A stretch of DNA of 64,000 bases, from assembly GCA_016712865.1 (NCBI GenBank), contig JADJQH010000004.1, positions 226,904-290,903 on the forward strand, given 5' to 3'. Positions 1 to 8,894 of this stretch are shown piece by piece (the first letter of the stretch is position 1; each line of letters opens with the position of its first letter). The position numbers were made by a program, and so were the translations under genes. The stretch is from Dokdonella sp. GTDB taxonomy: Bacteria > Pseudomonadota > Gammaproteobacteria > Xanthomonadales > Rhodanobacteraceae. The notes beneath the pieces were generated by a model. The model searched no databases and was not told the DNA's origin. It worked only from the letters and a program-made list of their open reading frames with translations.

Positions 1-172
1 CCCTACCTTGCCACGTCGGAATCAGCTGCTGGGTCATCGACCGTGAATTCGACCCCTGCGGTTGCCTTTGGTTCAGGCAGGTCGGATGGGCGATTCAAGC
101 CAACGCCAAATTGCTGATCCGGTCCGTAAAGTCTGCTTCGTCTGTAGAGCCGAGCTTGCTCGGCTATCGTCG
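1..172. other. Contig start, no convincing gene
   Basis: I see no supportable coding sequence here. The only recognisable item is a GTAG-type palindromic repeat at about 144-165, just beyond the stop codon of hrpB, where it could act as an mRNA 3'-end hairpin. Confidence 0.5.
144..165 (+). repeat. GTAG-type REP hairpin (family A), single copy
   Basis: The copy begins GTAGAGCCGAGCTTGCTCGG and forms a hairpin of AGCCGAGC with GCTCGGCT. The same sequence recurs at 2816, in the 18950-19605 array and from 59.8 kb. The leading GTAG followed by a hairpin is the hallmark of the SMAG/REP elements known from Stenotrophomonas. This copy lies just downstream of hrpB. Confidence 0.75.
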
Positions 173-2695
173 CTACCCGCGCGGCTTGGCCCGATGCGTT
201 GCGGTGGCGCTCCACGGATCATCGGGCCACGGATGTTTTGGATAGCGGCCCTTGAGTTCCTTCTTCACCTCCGGATAGGTGCGCTCCCAGAACCCACGCA
301 GGTCGCGGGTCACCTGGATCGGCCGTCCGGCCGGTGAAAGCAGATGCAGGGTGAGCGGGGTGCGACCCCGCGCGATGCGTGGTGTCTCGCCGAGGCCGAA
401 CAGCTCCTGCAATTTCACCGCGAGCACCGGAGATTCCTCGTTCGTGTAGTCGATGCGCCGCTGCATGCCGCTGGGAACCTGGATGGCCAGCGGCGCTTCC
501 GCATCGAGCAGGCGACGCTGTGCGTAGTCGAGCTGATCCGCCAGTGCCTGCGAGATTTCCTCCGCGCGCACGGCATCCAGGCGGCGCTTGTCGCGCAGCA
601 GGGGCGCAAGCCATGTTTCCAATGAGCCAAGCAGGGCCGCATCGGAAAAGTCCGGCAAGCCCGCGTCCGCAAGTTGTGCGCGCAGGAAGCACACGCGCTG
701 GCGCAGCGCGCTGGCGGAATCGCTCCATGGCAGGGTTTGCAGTCCCGACTCGCGCACGGCGGCCAGCAGGGCCGGGACGGTTTCCTCCTCGCGCGCAGGC
801 ACGCTGCGACGTTGCAGCACGATGGCGGCGAAATGGCGTTCCTCGAAGCATTCCACGGCGCGGGTCTCGCGGTTCCAGCGCACGACGCGACGCTCGCCAA
901 AGGCGTGGGCAAAATCACCGGCGAGGCGGGCTTCATCAAACGGCGCGGCGCCGAGAATCAGGCTGTCGCTGGTTTCGTGGCGCAAATCGACGATGACCAG
1001 CCAAGGCTCGCCAAACAACACGCTGTCCTCAAGCAGGCGCGCACCGCGGCCATTGGCCAACTGGTAGCGGCGCGGGTTTCCCGGATCCTGGCGTGCAATG
1101 CGATCCGGAAACGCGTGCATCAGCACATTGCCCACGGCCAGTGCATCGTCGGAGGCGGGATCATCACGGGCGAGGCCAAACCGACGCCGCCAGGCATCCG
1201 CACTCTGGCGGATTGCCGCCAGTGCCGAGCGATCGACCTGGAACGCGGAGCCATCGCGCGCATGCAAGGCAGCAACGCGCAGGCGGAAATCGTCGCGCCG
1301 TGCATCATCGCCGCGCAGCGGATTGCGCGCTTCCACCAGGGCCAGCAGATCACAGGCCAGCGCGCGCTCGCCGCCTTCGGCACGCACCAGCGCAGCAGCG
1401 AGGCGTGGATGGGTAGCGGCTGCGAGCAGGTGCCGACCCAGAGCCGTGATGGAATCGTGCGCATCCAGCGCACCTAGGGAACGCAGCAGATCACGCGCCT
1501 GCGCCAAGGCACCCGCAGGCGGTGCGTCCAGCCAATTCAAGTCTGCACCCCACTGGGCGAGTTCCAGGGCCAGCGCAGCCAGTTCAACTTGTGCAATCTC
1601 GGGTGTGCGGGAGACTTCCAAGCGCTGGCTCTGCGGCCACAGGCGATAGCAGATGCCCGCCGCGATACGGCCGGCGCGGCCGGCACGCTGGTCGGCGGAA
1701 GCCTGCGAGATGCTCACGGATTCAAGGCGCGAAAATCCCGAGTTCGGATCAAAGCGCGGTTCGCGCGCCAGCCCGCTGTCAATGACCACGCGCACGCCGG
1801 GCAGGGTCAGGCTTGATTCGGCGACATTGGTGGCCAGCACCACGCGACGCTGGCCTGGCGTGCCGGCCGCCAGTGCCGCCTGTTGCTCAGCCAGGTTCAA
1901 CTCGCCGTGCAGTTTCAAGAGTTCAAGGTCAAGGCCGGACAAGGCGGCGAATGCGAGATCAATCTCGCGGCGACCCGGCAGGAATACCAGCACGTCACCA
2001 TCCGATTCCTTCAGCGCCTGCGTGAGCGTGCGACGCAGATGGTTGGCCCAAGCCCGCTGCGGCCAGCGCTCGTCGTTGCGCGCCGGCGGATGCTCGATGC
2101 GCACCGGATGGCTACGGCCGGCGCTGGTCAGGCGCGGCGCGTCGAACCAACGCGCGATGCGCTCGCCATCGAGGGTGGCCGACATGATGACGAGGCGCAG
2201 GTCCGGGCGCAGGCTGGCCTGCACATCCAGGGCCAGCGCGGCACCGAGATCGCCGTGCAGGTGACGCTCATGGAACTCGTCGAACAGGATGGCGCCGACC
2301 GTGGGCAATTCCGGATCATCCTGCAACATGCGCGTGAGGATGCCCTCGGTGATGACTTCGATGCGGGTTGCCGCAGACACCTTCGACTCATGGCGAATGC
2401 GATAACCGACCGTTGCTCCCACGCTCTCGGTGCGTGCCGACGCCATGAACTCGGCCGCCGCGCGCGCGGCGATGCGTCGCGGCTCCAGCATCAGGATGCG
2501 GCGACCCGCAAGCCAGGGCTGATCGAGCAGGGCCGGCGGAACCCGCGTGGTCTTGCCCGCACCGGGCGGCGCTTCCAGCACCAGGCGTGGATGCACCGCG
2601 AGTGACGCCAGCACGTCGGGCATGATTTCGTCGATGGGGAACGCAGAGGGCGGCAAGGGCATCGGCTTCCGAACGGATGCCGCATTGTCGTCCAT
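173..2695 (-). CDS. hrpB: ATP-dependent RNA helicase HrpB (DEAH-like)
   Basis: Predicted cytoplasmic DExH-box helicase of the HrpB family, about 840 aa, the usual family length. From the chosen start, the Walker A stretch APPGAGKTT is at residues 41-49, the DEFH box at about 138-141, the SAT motif at about 171 and the QRAGRAGR motif further on. The C-terminus ends in the family-typical GRYPKHPWPDDPW. The reading frame stays open upstream to 2905, but that part translates a REP element, so I start at ATG 2695; ATG 2665 is an alternative just before the conserved region. E. coli HrpB is a helicase of poorly defined role. The gene is monocistronic, with repeats on both sides. Confidence 0.93.
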   Translation of the reverse strand: MDDNAASVRKPMPLPPSAFPIDEIMPDVLASLAVHPRLVLEAPPGAGKTTRVPPALLDQPWLAGRRILMLEPRRIAARAAAEFMASARTESVGATVGYRIRHESKVSAATRIEVITEGILTRMLQDDPELPTVGAILFDEFHERHLHGDLGAALALDVQASLRPDLRLVIMSATLDGERIARWFDAPRLTSAGRSHPVRIEHPPARNDERWPQRAWANHLRRTLTQALKESDGDVLVFLPGRREIDLAFAALSGLDLELLKLHGELNLAEQQAALAAGTPGQRRVVLATNVAESSLTLPGVRVVIDSGLAREPRFDPNSGFSRLESVSISQASADQRAGRAGRIAAGICYRLWPQSQRLEVSRTPEIAQVELAALALELAQWGADLNWLDAPPAGALAQARDLLRSLGALDAHDSITALGRHLLAAATHPRLAAALVRAEGGERALACDLLALVEARNPLRGDDARRDDFRLRVAALHARDGSAFQVDRSALAAIRQSADAWRRRFGLARDDPASDDALAVGNVLMHAFPDRIARQDPGNPRRYQLANGRGARLLEDSVLFGEPWLVIVDLRHETSDSLILGAAPFDEARLAGDFAHAFGERRVVRWNRETRAVECFEERHFAAIVLQRRSVPAREEETVPALLAAVRESGLQTLPWSDSASALRQRVCFLRAQLADAGLPDFSDAALLGSLETWLAPLLRDKRRLDAVRAEEISQALADQLDYAQRRLLDAEAPLAIQVPSGMQRRIDYTNEESPVLAVKLQELFGLGETPRIARGRTPLTLHLLSPAGRPIQVTRDLRGFWERTYPEVKKELKGRYPKHPWPDDPWSATATHRAKPRG

Positions 2696-3132
2696 GCGCG
2701 AATGAAGCGGTATCCGCGAATCGCAGGGATCCGTGCGCTTGTTCGCGTGCGCCGTTTTGAGCCGGCTCACAAGCACGCAAACGTTTACCGTTGCAGCGCC
2801 GAGCTTGCTCCGATGGTAGAGCCGAGCTTGCTCGGCTGTGGGCAGGCGGCAATCGGCAAGCGGAGCAAGTTCCGCTCTATGAAAAGCGTGAGGCATGCAG
2901 AGCAAACTTCGCTCCGCGCGTTTGACTGTTTAGGAAACTCTGAACAAGTACGGAACTCATTCGTCGCGAGCAAGCTCGCTCCCACAAAATCAAGCAATGG
3001 TGGGAGCGAGCTTGCTCGCGACAATACTTGTTCAGACCTTCCTTTACCATTCAACCAATGCATGTGCGATCACACCAACAAAAACGGCGCGAATTGCTCG
3101 CGCCGTTCTTGCTGTTTTGGTGAAACTTCAGA
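2696..3132. repeat. Intergenic repeat cluster: family A REP pair and family B element
   Basis: No gene. At 2816-2879 an inverted pair of GTAG hairpins is seen (GAGCCGAGCTTGCTCGGC and AGCGGAGCAAGTTCCGCT). At about 2930-3045 lies a family B element: outer arms of the type GGAAACTCTGAACAAGTA facing TACTTGTTCAGACCTTCC, enclosing two inverted hairpins with the core GGGAGCGAGCTTGCTCGCGA. Other family B copies lie near 12368, 17047 and 29476. The element separates hrpB from the next minus-strand gene. Confidence 0.8.
3083..3107 (-). terminator. Intrinsic terminator after the 3133-4326 gene
   Basis: Read on the minus strand, the sequence AACGGCGCGA, a 5-base loop and TCGCGCCGTT is followed by TTTGTTGG. 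This is a perfect 10-bp GC-rich stem with a short U-tract, 25 bases beyond the stop codon of the upstream minus-strand gene. Confidence 0.8.
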
Positions 3133-4326
3133 TCATTCGCAGGCCATCGCATTGACGTTGGCAAGGCGCAACCAGGTGCGCGTGCCATTGCCGGTGGGAA
3201 TGCCGGCCGGCAGGCCCGGGTTCGAGGCGTAGGTGAGGGTCATTGTGTTGCAGTCCGGGAAGCTGACCGTGGCCGTACCCCAAATGATGGGAGCGCTGGC
3301 CGCGCCGGAGTTGCCACCCAGTCCACCGTCGGTGCGATAGAACATGGTTGCGCTGGCGGACTTTGCTCCGCGCACGATGGTGGCCTGTCCCGACAACCAG
3401 AATGGAATGCCCGCCGGGTCGTAGGCAACCCAGGTGAAGGAAACGATCAGGTTCTGCGCATCGCCAACCGGCTCGAAGATCTGCATGGCCAGACCCTCGC
3501 CACTGGCAGCCGGATCATAGAAGTTGCTGGTCATGTAGCCGGAGATCGGCAGGTTCTGGAACGCCGCGGGATACGTGCCCGAGTTCGGGCTGTACGTGGG
3601 TACATCGAGGAAATACAAATCGCTGGCTCCGCCGGTGAGCAGGTTGTCGAAGCGCAGGCCGAAGGCGAGGTTGAAATCGAAGAATCCGGCGGCGGACGAA
3701 TCATAGTTCTCCAGCACGAATGTTGTGCTGAAGATGATCGGTGTATCCGTCAGGGTGTCGCTGATTACCGTATTGGGTTCGGTCGGCGAGCGGATCAGGT
3801 TGAGCACGTAGTTGGGATCATCGCTGAACACGATGTTGCCCTGCTTGGCCTGCAATGCCGGGAACAGCGGATAGATCACGGCATCGCCTTCAAACTGGCT
3901 CTGGCGCTGTATGCGCATCAGGGTGGCCGAGGTGAAGAAGGTGGAACTGCTGCAGGCCACGCGCCAGACGATGATGGTGACGCCTTCCGAAACGAACTGA
4001 CCGGAATTGCGATCAAATGCCGCCAGATTGACCGACTTGGAGTAGGTTGGGCCGAGGGTCTGGTCCGGCAAGGGATCGGCGAGGCAGCTGGGCGGATAGG
4101 CGCGTACCGCATTGGCACGCGGCAGCCCGGGCGTCGAAACATTGACGGCATTGCCGGCTTTTGGCGTCAGCGCCGGATTCAGCACCTGGCGATGCGCTGC
4201 CTGCTTGGCGCCGACGCGTTCGGCGCGGCCGCTGGCATCGATCGGGGCACTGCGTGGATCGGCAATTGCCGCTTGGGCAATGAAGAAACAAGCCGCTGCA
4301 AACAGGATGCGTGTCATCGTGAACAT
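3133..4326 (-). CDS. Secreted protein of unknown function with C-terminal GEGL/W-type domain
   Basis: A 397-aa protein with a clear Sec signal peptide (about residues 1-22, hydrophobic core ILFAAACFFIAQAAIA). The start ATG has a good Shine-Dalgarno (AAGGAG, six bases upstream). The middle part is rich in Asn, Ser and aromatic residues and has no motif I can name. The last ~120 residues contain NFYDPAASGEGLAMQIFEP, then WVAYDPAGIPFWLSG. This resembles a domain I have seen repeatedly in secreted proteins of Xanthomonadales; no function is established as far as I know. Probably periplasmic or extracellular. Monocistronic, with its own terminator at 3083-3107. Confidence 0.8.
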   Translation of the reverse strand: MFTMTRILFAAACFFIAQAAIADPRSAPIDASGRAERVGAKQAAHRQVLNPALTPKAGNAVNVSTPGLPRANAVRAYPPSCLADPLPDQTLGPTYSKSVNLAAFDRNSGQFVSEGVTIIVWRVACSSSTFFTSATLMRIQRQSQFEGDAVIYPLFPALQAKQGNIVFSDDPNYVLNLIRSPTEPNTVISDTLTDTPIIFSTTFVLENYDSSAAGFFDFNLAFGLRFDNLLTGGASDLYFLDVPTYSPNSGTYPAAFQNLPISGYMTSNFYDPAASGEGLAMQIFEPVGDAQNLIVSFTWVAYDPAGIPFWLSGQATIVRGAKSASATMFYRTDGGLGGNSGAASAPIIWGTATVSFPDCNTMTLTYASNPGLPAGIPTGNGTRTWLRLANVNAMACE

Positions 4327-4468
4327 GGAAGTCTCCTTACAAAGGCGAGCGAGTCGAAGGATACTCGCAGCGACCGGGTGAACGCGCTGTTAACCCCGGA
4401 CGAACCAGGGTGCTGTGCCGTTGCCGGGCAACAGATCATAATTCAAGCTTTTGTTCAACGGACTTCCA

Positions 4469-5263
4469 ATGCAATTGGTTGACATCGGCGCCAACCTCAC
4501 CCACGAATCGTTTCGGCCCGATTTCGATCGGGTGCTGGCGCGGGCGCGCGAGGCGGGCGTTGCGCAGATGGTGGTGACCGGGGCCAGCGCCGCCGGCAGC
4601 CGCATGGCCCTGTCGCTGGCGCAAAACCATCCGGGCGAGTTGTATGCCACTGCGGGCGTGCATCCACATCATGCGGTTGACTACGACCCTGCCACGGACG
4701 CCCTGATTCGCGAACTGCTCAGCCACGACGAAGTGAAGGCAGTCGGCGAGACCGGGCTCGACTATCACCGCAACTATTCGCCGCAGGCCGCGCAGATTTC
4801 CGCATTCGAGCAGCAGTTGCAGATTGCCGTGGATTGCGGCAAGCCCTTGTTCCTGCATCAACGCGACGCCCACGCCGACTTCATGGCGGTGCTCAGGCAT
4901 TTCCAGGGGCGCATCAGCCGCGCGGTGGTGCATTGCTTCACCGGCAGCCGCGAGGAAATGCACGACTACCTGGATGCCGGCTGGTACATCGGCATCACCG
5001 GCTGGCTGTGCGACGAACGCCGCGGCACGCACCTGCGCGACATGGTGCGCGACATTCCAGCCGAGCGCCTGATGATCGAGACCGATTCACCCTACCTGCT
5101 GCCGCGCACGGTCACCCCCAAGCCTTCGCACCGGCGCAACGAGCCCATGTACTTGCGCCATATCGCCTTCGAACTGGCGCGTGATCGCGGTGAATCGGTG
5201 GAACACACGGCGCGGGTCACCACCGCAAACAGCCGCGCATTTTTCGATCTGGAAGTGGCGTAA
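4469..5263 (+). CDS. tatD: TatD family metal-dependent DNase
   Basis: A 264-aa TatD-type hydrolase, a 3'-5' DNase/RNase linked in E. coli to DNA repair and quality control. The N-terminus MQLVDIGANLTHESF matches TatD proper, which lacks the first HxH metal motif of YcfH. Other motifs are VGETGLDYHRN (metal-binding Glu), FLHQRDAH, VVHCFTG and the ETDSPYLLPRT stretch with the catalytic Asp. I chose the ATG at 4469 because the homologous N-terminus begins there; an in-frame ATG at 4451 adds six unconserved residues. Convergent with the AraC gene; no obvious terminator between them. Confidence 0.93.
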   Translation: MQLVDIGANLTHESFRPDFDRVLARAREAGVAQMVVTGASAAGSRMALSLAQNHPGELYATAGVHPHHAVDYDPATDALIRELLSHDEVKAVGETGLDYHRNYSPQAAQISAFEQQLQIAVDCGKPLFLHQRDAHADFMAVLRHFQGRISRAVVHCFTGSREEMHDYLDAGWYIGITGWLCDERRGTHLRDMVRDIPAERLMIETDSPYLLPRTVTPKPSHRRNEPMYLRHIAFELARDRGESVEHTARVTTANSRAFFDLEVA

Positions 5264-5344
5264 TGTCTCAAGATCAACAGTGCGGCAGGCTTCCGGGCAA
5301 CGCATTTTGCAATTGTGCTTGCCCCCTGAAGAGATGGCTGCAGA

Positions 5345-6229
5345 TCACAGCGCCTCGTGGTTGTCGATGGCAGCGCATTTGTTTAGCCAAACCCGGGGGG
5401 GCATGCCGAGCTTCGCGGTGAATGCGCGCGACAGGGCCGAGGGACTGGCGTAGCCGAGTTCGTCCGCCAGGACCTTGATCGCCTGACCTTCGCGCAAACG
5501 GCTTTGTGCCAGCGACATTCGCCAGTCGCTCAGATAGTCCGCAGGAGTTTGACCGACCACTTCTCGAAAGGTGTTGGCAAAGGCAGTGCGTGACATGCCG
5601 GCACGTTCGGCCATGCGATGCAGTGGCCAGGAAGCGCCGGGTGCATCGTGCATGGCGACCAGGGCACGCGCAAGGCGCGGGTCGGAAAGGCCGGTAAGGA
5701 AACTGGGGCGCGTGCCCGCTTCCTGTGGATGATCCAGCAGCCAACGCAGCACCTGGATAACCACTACTTCGAACAATCGATCAGCAAGCAGGCGCTGGCC
5801 GCAACGCACACGATCAATTTCCGCGAACAGGAGTTCAAGCGCCTGGTCCAGGCCCGGCACGCGGGACAGCGGCAGGCAAATCAAGGGCGGCAGCGCACGC
5901 GCGAAGGGATTGTTCGCACCACCCTCGAAGTCCAGGCGCGCGCAGGTGAAATCCGAACCTTCGCTGGGTGGGTTGTGAAACCGGTGCGTGAGAGGACGCG
6001 GATACAACAACAGGGTCGGTTCGTTGAAATGCATCGATCGCGGCATGTCTCGCGCGCCCGGATGGCTCACACGCAAACGGCCGCGCCGTAACACATGCAA
6101 GAAGCCGTGCCCCGCGCCGGCGTCGAACTGGCTGGTGCCACACAAGGCGCCGGAATGATGCAGCCGGGCCTGCACGCGAAATCTTTCGAGGATGCCGGAA
6201 AGGCGATCAATGGCCACGGGGAATTGCAT
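5345..6229 (-). CDS. AraC family transcriptional regulator
   Basis: A 294-aa regulator. The N-terminal part (about 1-170) looks like a cupin-type AraC ligand-binding domain, with SQFDAGAGHGFLHVLRRGRLRV near its start. The C-terminal ~100 residues contain two helix-turn-helix motifs: MAERAGMSRTAFANTFREVV, then IKVLADELGYASPSALSRAF followed by GMPPRVW. The ATG at 6229 is chosen because homology starts at about QFPVAIDRLS; the frame stays open to 6310. It is divergent from the secreted protein gene at 6326 with about 96 bp between start codons, so that gene is the most likely target. The ligand is unknown. Confidence 0.88.
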   Translation of the reverse strand: MQFPVAIDRLSGILERFRVQARLHHSGALCGTSQFDAGAGHGFLHVLRRGRLRVSHPGARDMPRSMHFNEPTLLLYPRPLTHRFHNPPSEGSDFTCARLDFEGGANNPFARALPPLICLPLSRVPGLDQALELLFAEIDRVRCGQRLLADRLFEVVVIQVLRWLLDHPQEAGTRPSFLTGLSDPRLARALVAMHDAPGASWPLHRMAERAGMSRTAFANTFREVVGQTPADYLSDWRMSLAQSRLREGQAIKVLADELGYASPSALSRAFTAKLGMPPRVWLNKCAAIDNHEAL

Positions 6230-6325
6230 TGGAACGAATTGGTATGTTTTATGGACGTAATGATCCCTATCATACGCACAGCCCGACCATACTGCTCGCC
6301 CCGGACACATTCAGGCAGGCAGATC

Positions 6326-7078
6326 ATGAAATCACTGAAGCCAACCTTTTTCCTTGTGGCTCTGTTGGCAGGCCCCGCTGGCGGCGTGCTTGCACACGAA
6401 AGCGGCCACCTTGAGGGCATTGCAAGCCAAGCCAGCAAGGCCGTCAACGCGTCTTTCGACATCGTTCATACGCGAATTTCCACCGAGGGCAATCTGGCCA
6501 TTTTCCATATGGCCGTTTCCGGCAAGGCCGGTGCCAGCCGCCCATCCAAATCAGGCAAGCTTGCAGGCAGTTCGGTTTTTTCCTATGTGTGGCCGACCAG
6601 CCTGGACTCCTCTGTCGCTGGTTTCGAGCAGAAGGCGGGCATCCTGGCCTTTGCCGTCACTTCGCACGGCGACTTCGACGACACCCCGCTGTTCGACGAA
6701 AACGGCGATGGCAAGCTGGACAATGACGGTGATCTCTGGCACTCGCACTGGGTAGTCTTGCAGCCGGATCCATCTTGCGGGAAGGACGCGCTGAAAGTGG
6801 TGGACATTCCCGAAGGAAGCAAGCCACGACTTCCCAAGACCTGGCCTGGCCTGCCCATTCTTATCGACAGCCCGGGCTGGACGCCGACGTTCAAGAACGA
6901 GATGGTCGAAGTGCGCGTCCCGTTTGATGATATTGGCGTCGTCAAGACCACCCGTTTCGATGGCGTGACGGCCGCCCTTCGCGTCAATGCCAGCGTACAC
7001 AATCCTCTGCTATGCGTCGTCGACGTGTTCAAGATCGCCTCGAGCGATCTGTCGCTGCCCGGCAAGGTCGGGCAGTAG
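6326..7078 (+). CDS. Secreted protein of unknown function, possible Ca2+ loop
   Basis: A 250-aa protein with a signal peptide (KSLKPTFFLVALLAGPAGG, cleavage probably after VLA) followed by a His-rich mature N-terminus, HESGHLEG. Residues around 130-140 read DENGDGKLDNDGDLW, which resembles an EF-hand or dockerin-like calcium loop, next to HSHW. I do not recognise the family. It is divergently transcribed from the AraC gene and may be under its control. The start ATG at 6326 is the one that yields the signal peptide. The long upstream extension of the frame covers the AraC gene and is ignored. Confidence 0.8.
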   Translation: MKSLKPTFFLVALLAGPAGGVLAHESGHLEGIASQASKAVNASFDIVHTRISTEGNLAIFHMAVSGKAGASRPSKSGKLAGSSVFSYVWPTSLDSSVAGFEQKAGILAFAVTSHGDFDDTPLFDENGDGKLDNDGDLWHSHWVVLQPDPSCGKDALKVVDIPEGSKPRLPKTWPGLPILIDSPGWTPTFKNEMVEVRVPFDDIGVVKTTRFDGVTAALRVNASVHNPLLCVVDVFKIASSDLSLPGKVGQ

Positions 7079-7303
7079 GATTCGGACAGTCCATCTTCCG
7101 CTTGCAAACGTTCGGCAACGAATATCCGCGTCGCCCCTGAGCACTCGGACGCAAGCAAGCGGCTGGCAGATTGGATGCGATGTGGCGCGATCCCGTTGCT
7201 GGTTCGACAGGTCTGCCTCGAATGCAGGCCATCGATCAGGGCGCCTTGGGAAACTCCGATCAACTGCAGCTTTCGTCGTTGAGGAGAAAGCACACGAGCA
7301 AAA

Positions 7304-7693
7304 TCAGGGTTTCCCCTGGTCCCAGCGGTTGGAGTTGGAAGCGAAGCCGGGGTCCTGCGGACGAACCACGCAGAAACGCTGGCCGGTCGGTGCCTGCATC
7401 ACCCACCAGGAATGCACCTGCTTGATGCGTTTGGCGCCGAGGGCTTCCAGGCGTTTGACTTCCGCTTCGATGTCGTCACTTTCGATATCCAGGTGCACGC
7501 GGCTTTCGTGGGTGACCGCCTGCACTTCGACATGCAGGTTGCGTTGTGCGTCGTGCAGCTGGATGTAGTTGTTGCTGGCGCCGGATACCTCGCCAAGCGG
7601 CATGCCGAGTGCCGCGGACCAGAAGCGCGCCGCCTCGGCGAGGTCGCCGGTTTCGCAATCGATGATGAAACCGGAGAGCCGGCTCTTGTGCAT
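7304..7693 (-). CDS. VOC (glyoxalase-like) family protein
   Basis: A 129-aa single-module protein of the vicinal oxygen chelate superfamily (glyoxalase-like). Visible features are FIIDCETGDLAEAARFWSAAL at the N-terminus, the IQLHDAQRN strand, VHLDIESDDIEAEVKRLEAL and the C-terminal APTGQRFCVVRPQDPGF. Substrate cannot be read from the sequence; many relatives are uncharacterised. It lies in the same direction as the next two minus-strand genes (40 bp from the next), so co-transcription is possible. Confidence 0.85.
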   Translation of the reverse strand: MHKSRLSGFIIDCETGDLAEAARFWSAALGMPLGEVSGASNNYIQLHDAQRNLHVEVQAVTHESRVHLDIESDDIEAEVKRLEALGAKRIKQVHSWWVMQAPTGQRFCVVRPQDPGFASNSNRWDQGKP

Positions 7694-7733
7694 GGTGTCC
7701 CGTCCGAAGGATGCAGCGCGCGGGGAGTCCGCT

Positions 7734-8171
7734 TCAGTTGCCGCGGGTAATGTCCGGCAAGCCGGTGGTCAGCAGCCAGACCTTGTTTTCCTTGTCGTAC
7801 TTCCAGACCTGGCGGTCGATGATGCTGCGCGCCTGTTGCGAGTTCACGTTGACCAGACCGATTTCCACGGTCTGCCGAACTTCGAAATCGCCGACCGGGG
7901 TCGGTGCCGTCTCCGTGTACGAGGTGACGCGAACCTGCTTGTAACGCTCCCAGTCCAGCGCGCTCATCGGGTGTGCCGCGCGATAGGCGGGATCGACGAA
8001 GGATTCTGCCTGTTCAAACGAGCCCCAGCGGATGGTGGCGGCATACGTGCGCAGGGTGTCCTCGAGAATCTTCTTGCGTGACTTGGCAAGTGCGGGCGTG
8101 GCCAGGGCAAGCAACAACATCGACAGGGTTGCCACGAGACATGCGCCAACGGCGCGGCGGGACGGTTTCAT
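7734..8171 (-). CDS. Secreted protein of unknown function (145 aa)
   Basis: The start ATG at 8171 is preceded by AAGGAG. The first ~29 residues form a signal peptide (ACLVATLSMLLLALATPALA). The mature part has LRTYAATIRWGSFEQAESFVDP and ends with DKENKVWLLTTGLPDI, a layout common in small NTF2-like or lipoprotein-like periplasmic proteins of this group. There is no Cys lipobox. Function unknown. It lies 28 bp downstream of the thioesterase gene at 8200-8760 in the same direction. Confidence 0.8.
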   Translation of the reverse strand: MKPSRRAVGACLVATLSMLLLALATPALAKSRKKILEDTLRTYAATIRWGSFEQAESFVDPAYRAAHPMSALDWERYKQVRVTSYTETAPTPVGDFEVRQTVEIGLVNVNSQQARSIIDRQVWKYDKENKVWLLTTGLPDITRGN

Positions 8172-8199
8172 CAGACGTCTCCTTTGGGGCACCCGGTCT

Positions 8200-8760
8200 T
8201 CAGCGTCGTGCCGGATCTGGTGCAGGCGTGGATTGTGCCGGATCGGCGGCGAGCTTGCTGCGCAGGGCAACAAAGCGGGCCTCCAGCGTGCAGGCAGCAG
8301 TCCCGTCGGCCAGCGCAATCGAGCAGCGCGTGGCGATGCGCGCCTTGCCGCGCAGCGCCAGGGTGTCGAGGAAGTCGTCAAGCGACTGGCCATCGGCCAC
8401 CTGCGCGAAGGCGCGAAAATCATCCCAGACCGGGGCCAGATAGCGCACCGTGCTGTCCTGCACATAGATCTCGCATGCGAAACCCCGCTGATCCGCGGCC
8501 AACTTGATCAACGACCAGCAGGCCAGGGTCATCACGCTGACCAGGCTGCCACCAAAGGCGCATCCCTTGTCATTGACATTGGGTGCCAGCGGCGCATGCA
8601 GTTCCACCCGTTCGCCATCCCATTGCGCAATGGCCAATTGCATCGCCGCCGCCATGGGAATCTGCTCCAGCAGTTCCTTTTGCAGGTTGAGGCGCAGGGC
8701 ATCGCGTTGGATATAGTCGAAATCGGCGACAGGTGCAGTCGAAGACATGGAGGGAAGCAT
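8200..8760 (-). CDS. Hot-dog thioesterase, YiiD C-terminal-like
   Basis: A 186-aa protein whose core resembles the putative thioesterase domain found at the C-terminus of E. coli YiiD. The helix-loop NVNDKGCAFGGSLVSVMTLA is the typical active-site region, followed by IYVQDSTVRYLAPV. It probably acts on an acyl-CoA or acyl-ACP in the cytoplasm; the natural substrate is unknown. Two close start codons exist (8760 and 8748); neither has a clear Shine-Dalgarno. It heads a minus-strand run with the two genes below it, back-to-back with hemD. Confidence 0.85.
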   Translation of the reverse strand: MLPSMSSTAPVADFDYIQRDALRLNLQKELLEQIPMAAAMQLAIAQWDGERVELHAPLAPNVNDKGCAFGGSLVSVMTLACWSLIKLAADQRGFACEIYVQDSTVRYLAPVWDDFRAFAQVADGQSLDDFLDTLALRGKARIATRCSIALADGTAACTLEARFVALRSKLAADPAQSTPAPDPARR

Positions 8761-8894
8761 CCACGGGAAACAACCGGGGAGTGTGCGCAGGGCCCGCTAT
8801 CGATTCAAGTGCGGGCGTCCCCCTGCGCGGGGATGAGGGCAATAATCCCGCGTGGCCTTGAGTATCATCCACGGCAGTCGCAGCGGAATCTTGC

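Noticed and set aside
2696-2905. N-terminal extension of HrpB
   Set aside because: The extra 70 codons translate a REP hairpin (EQARLYHRSKL) and precede the conserved start region.
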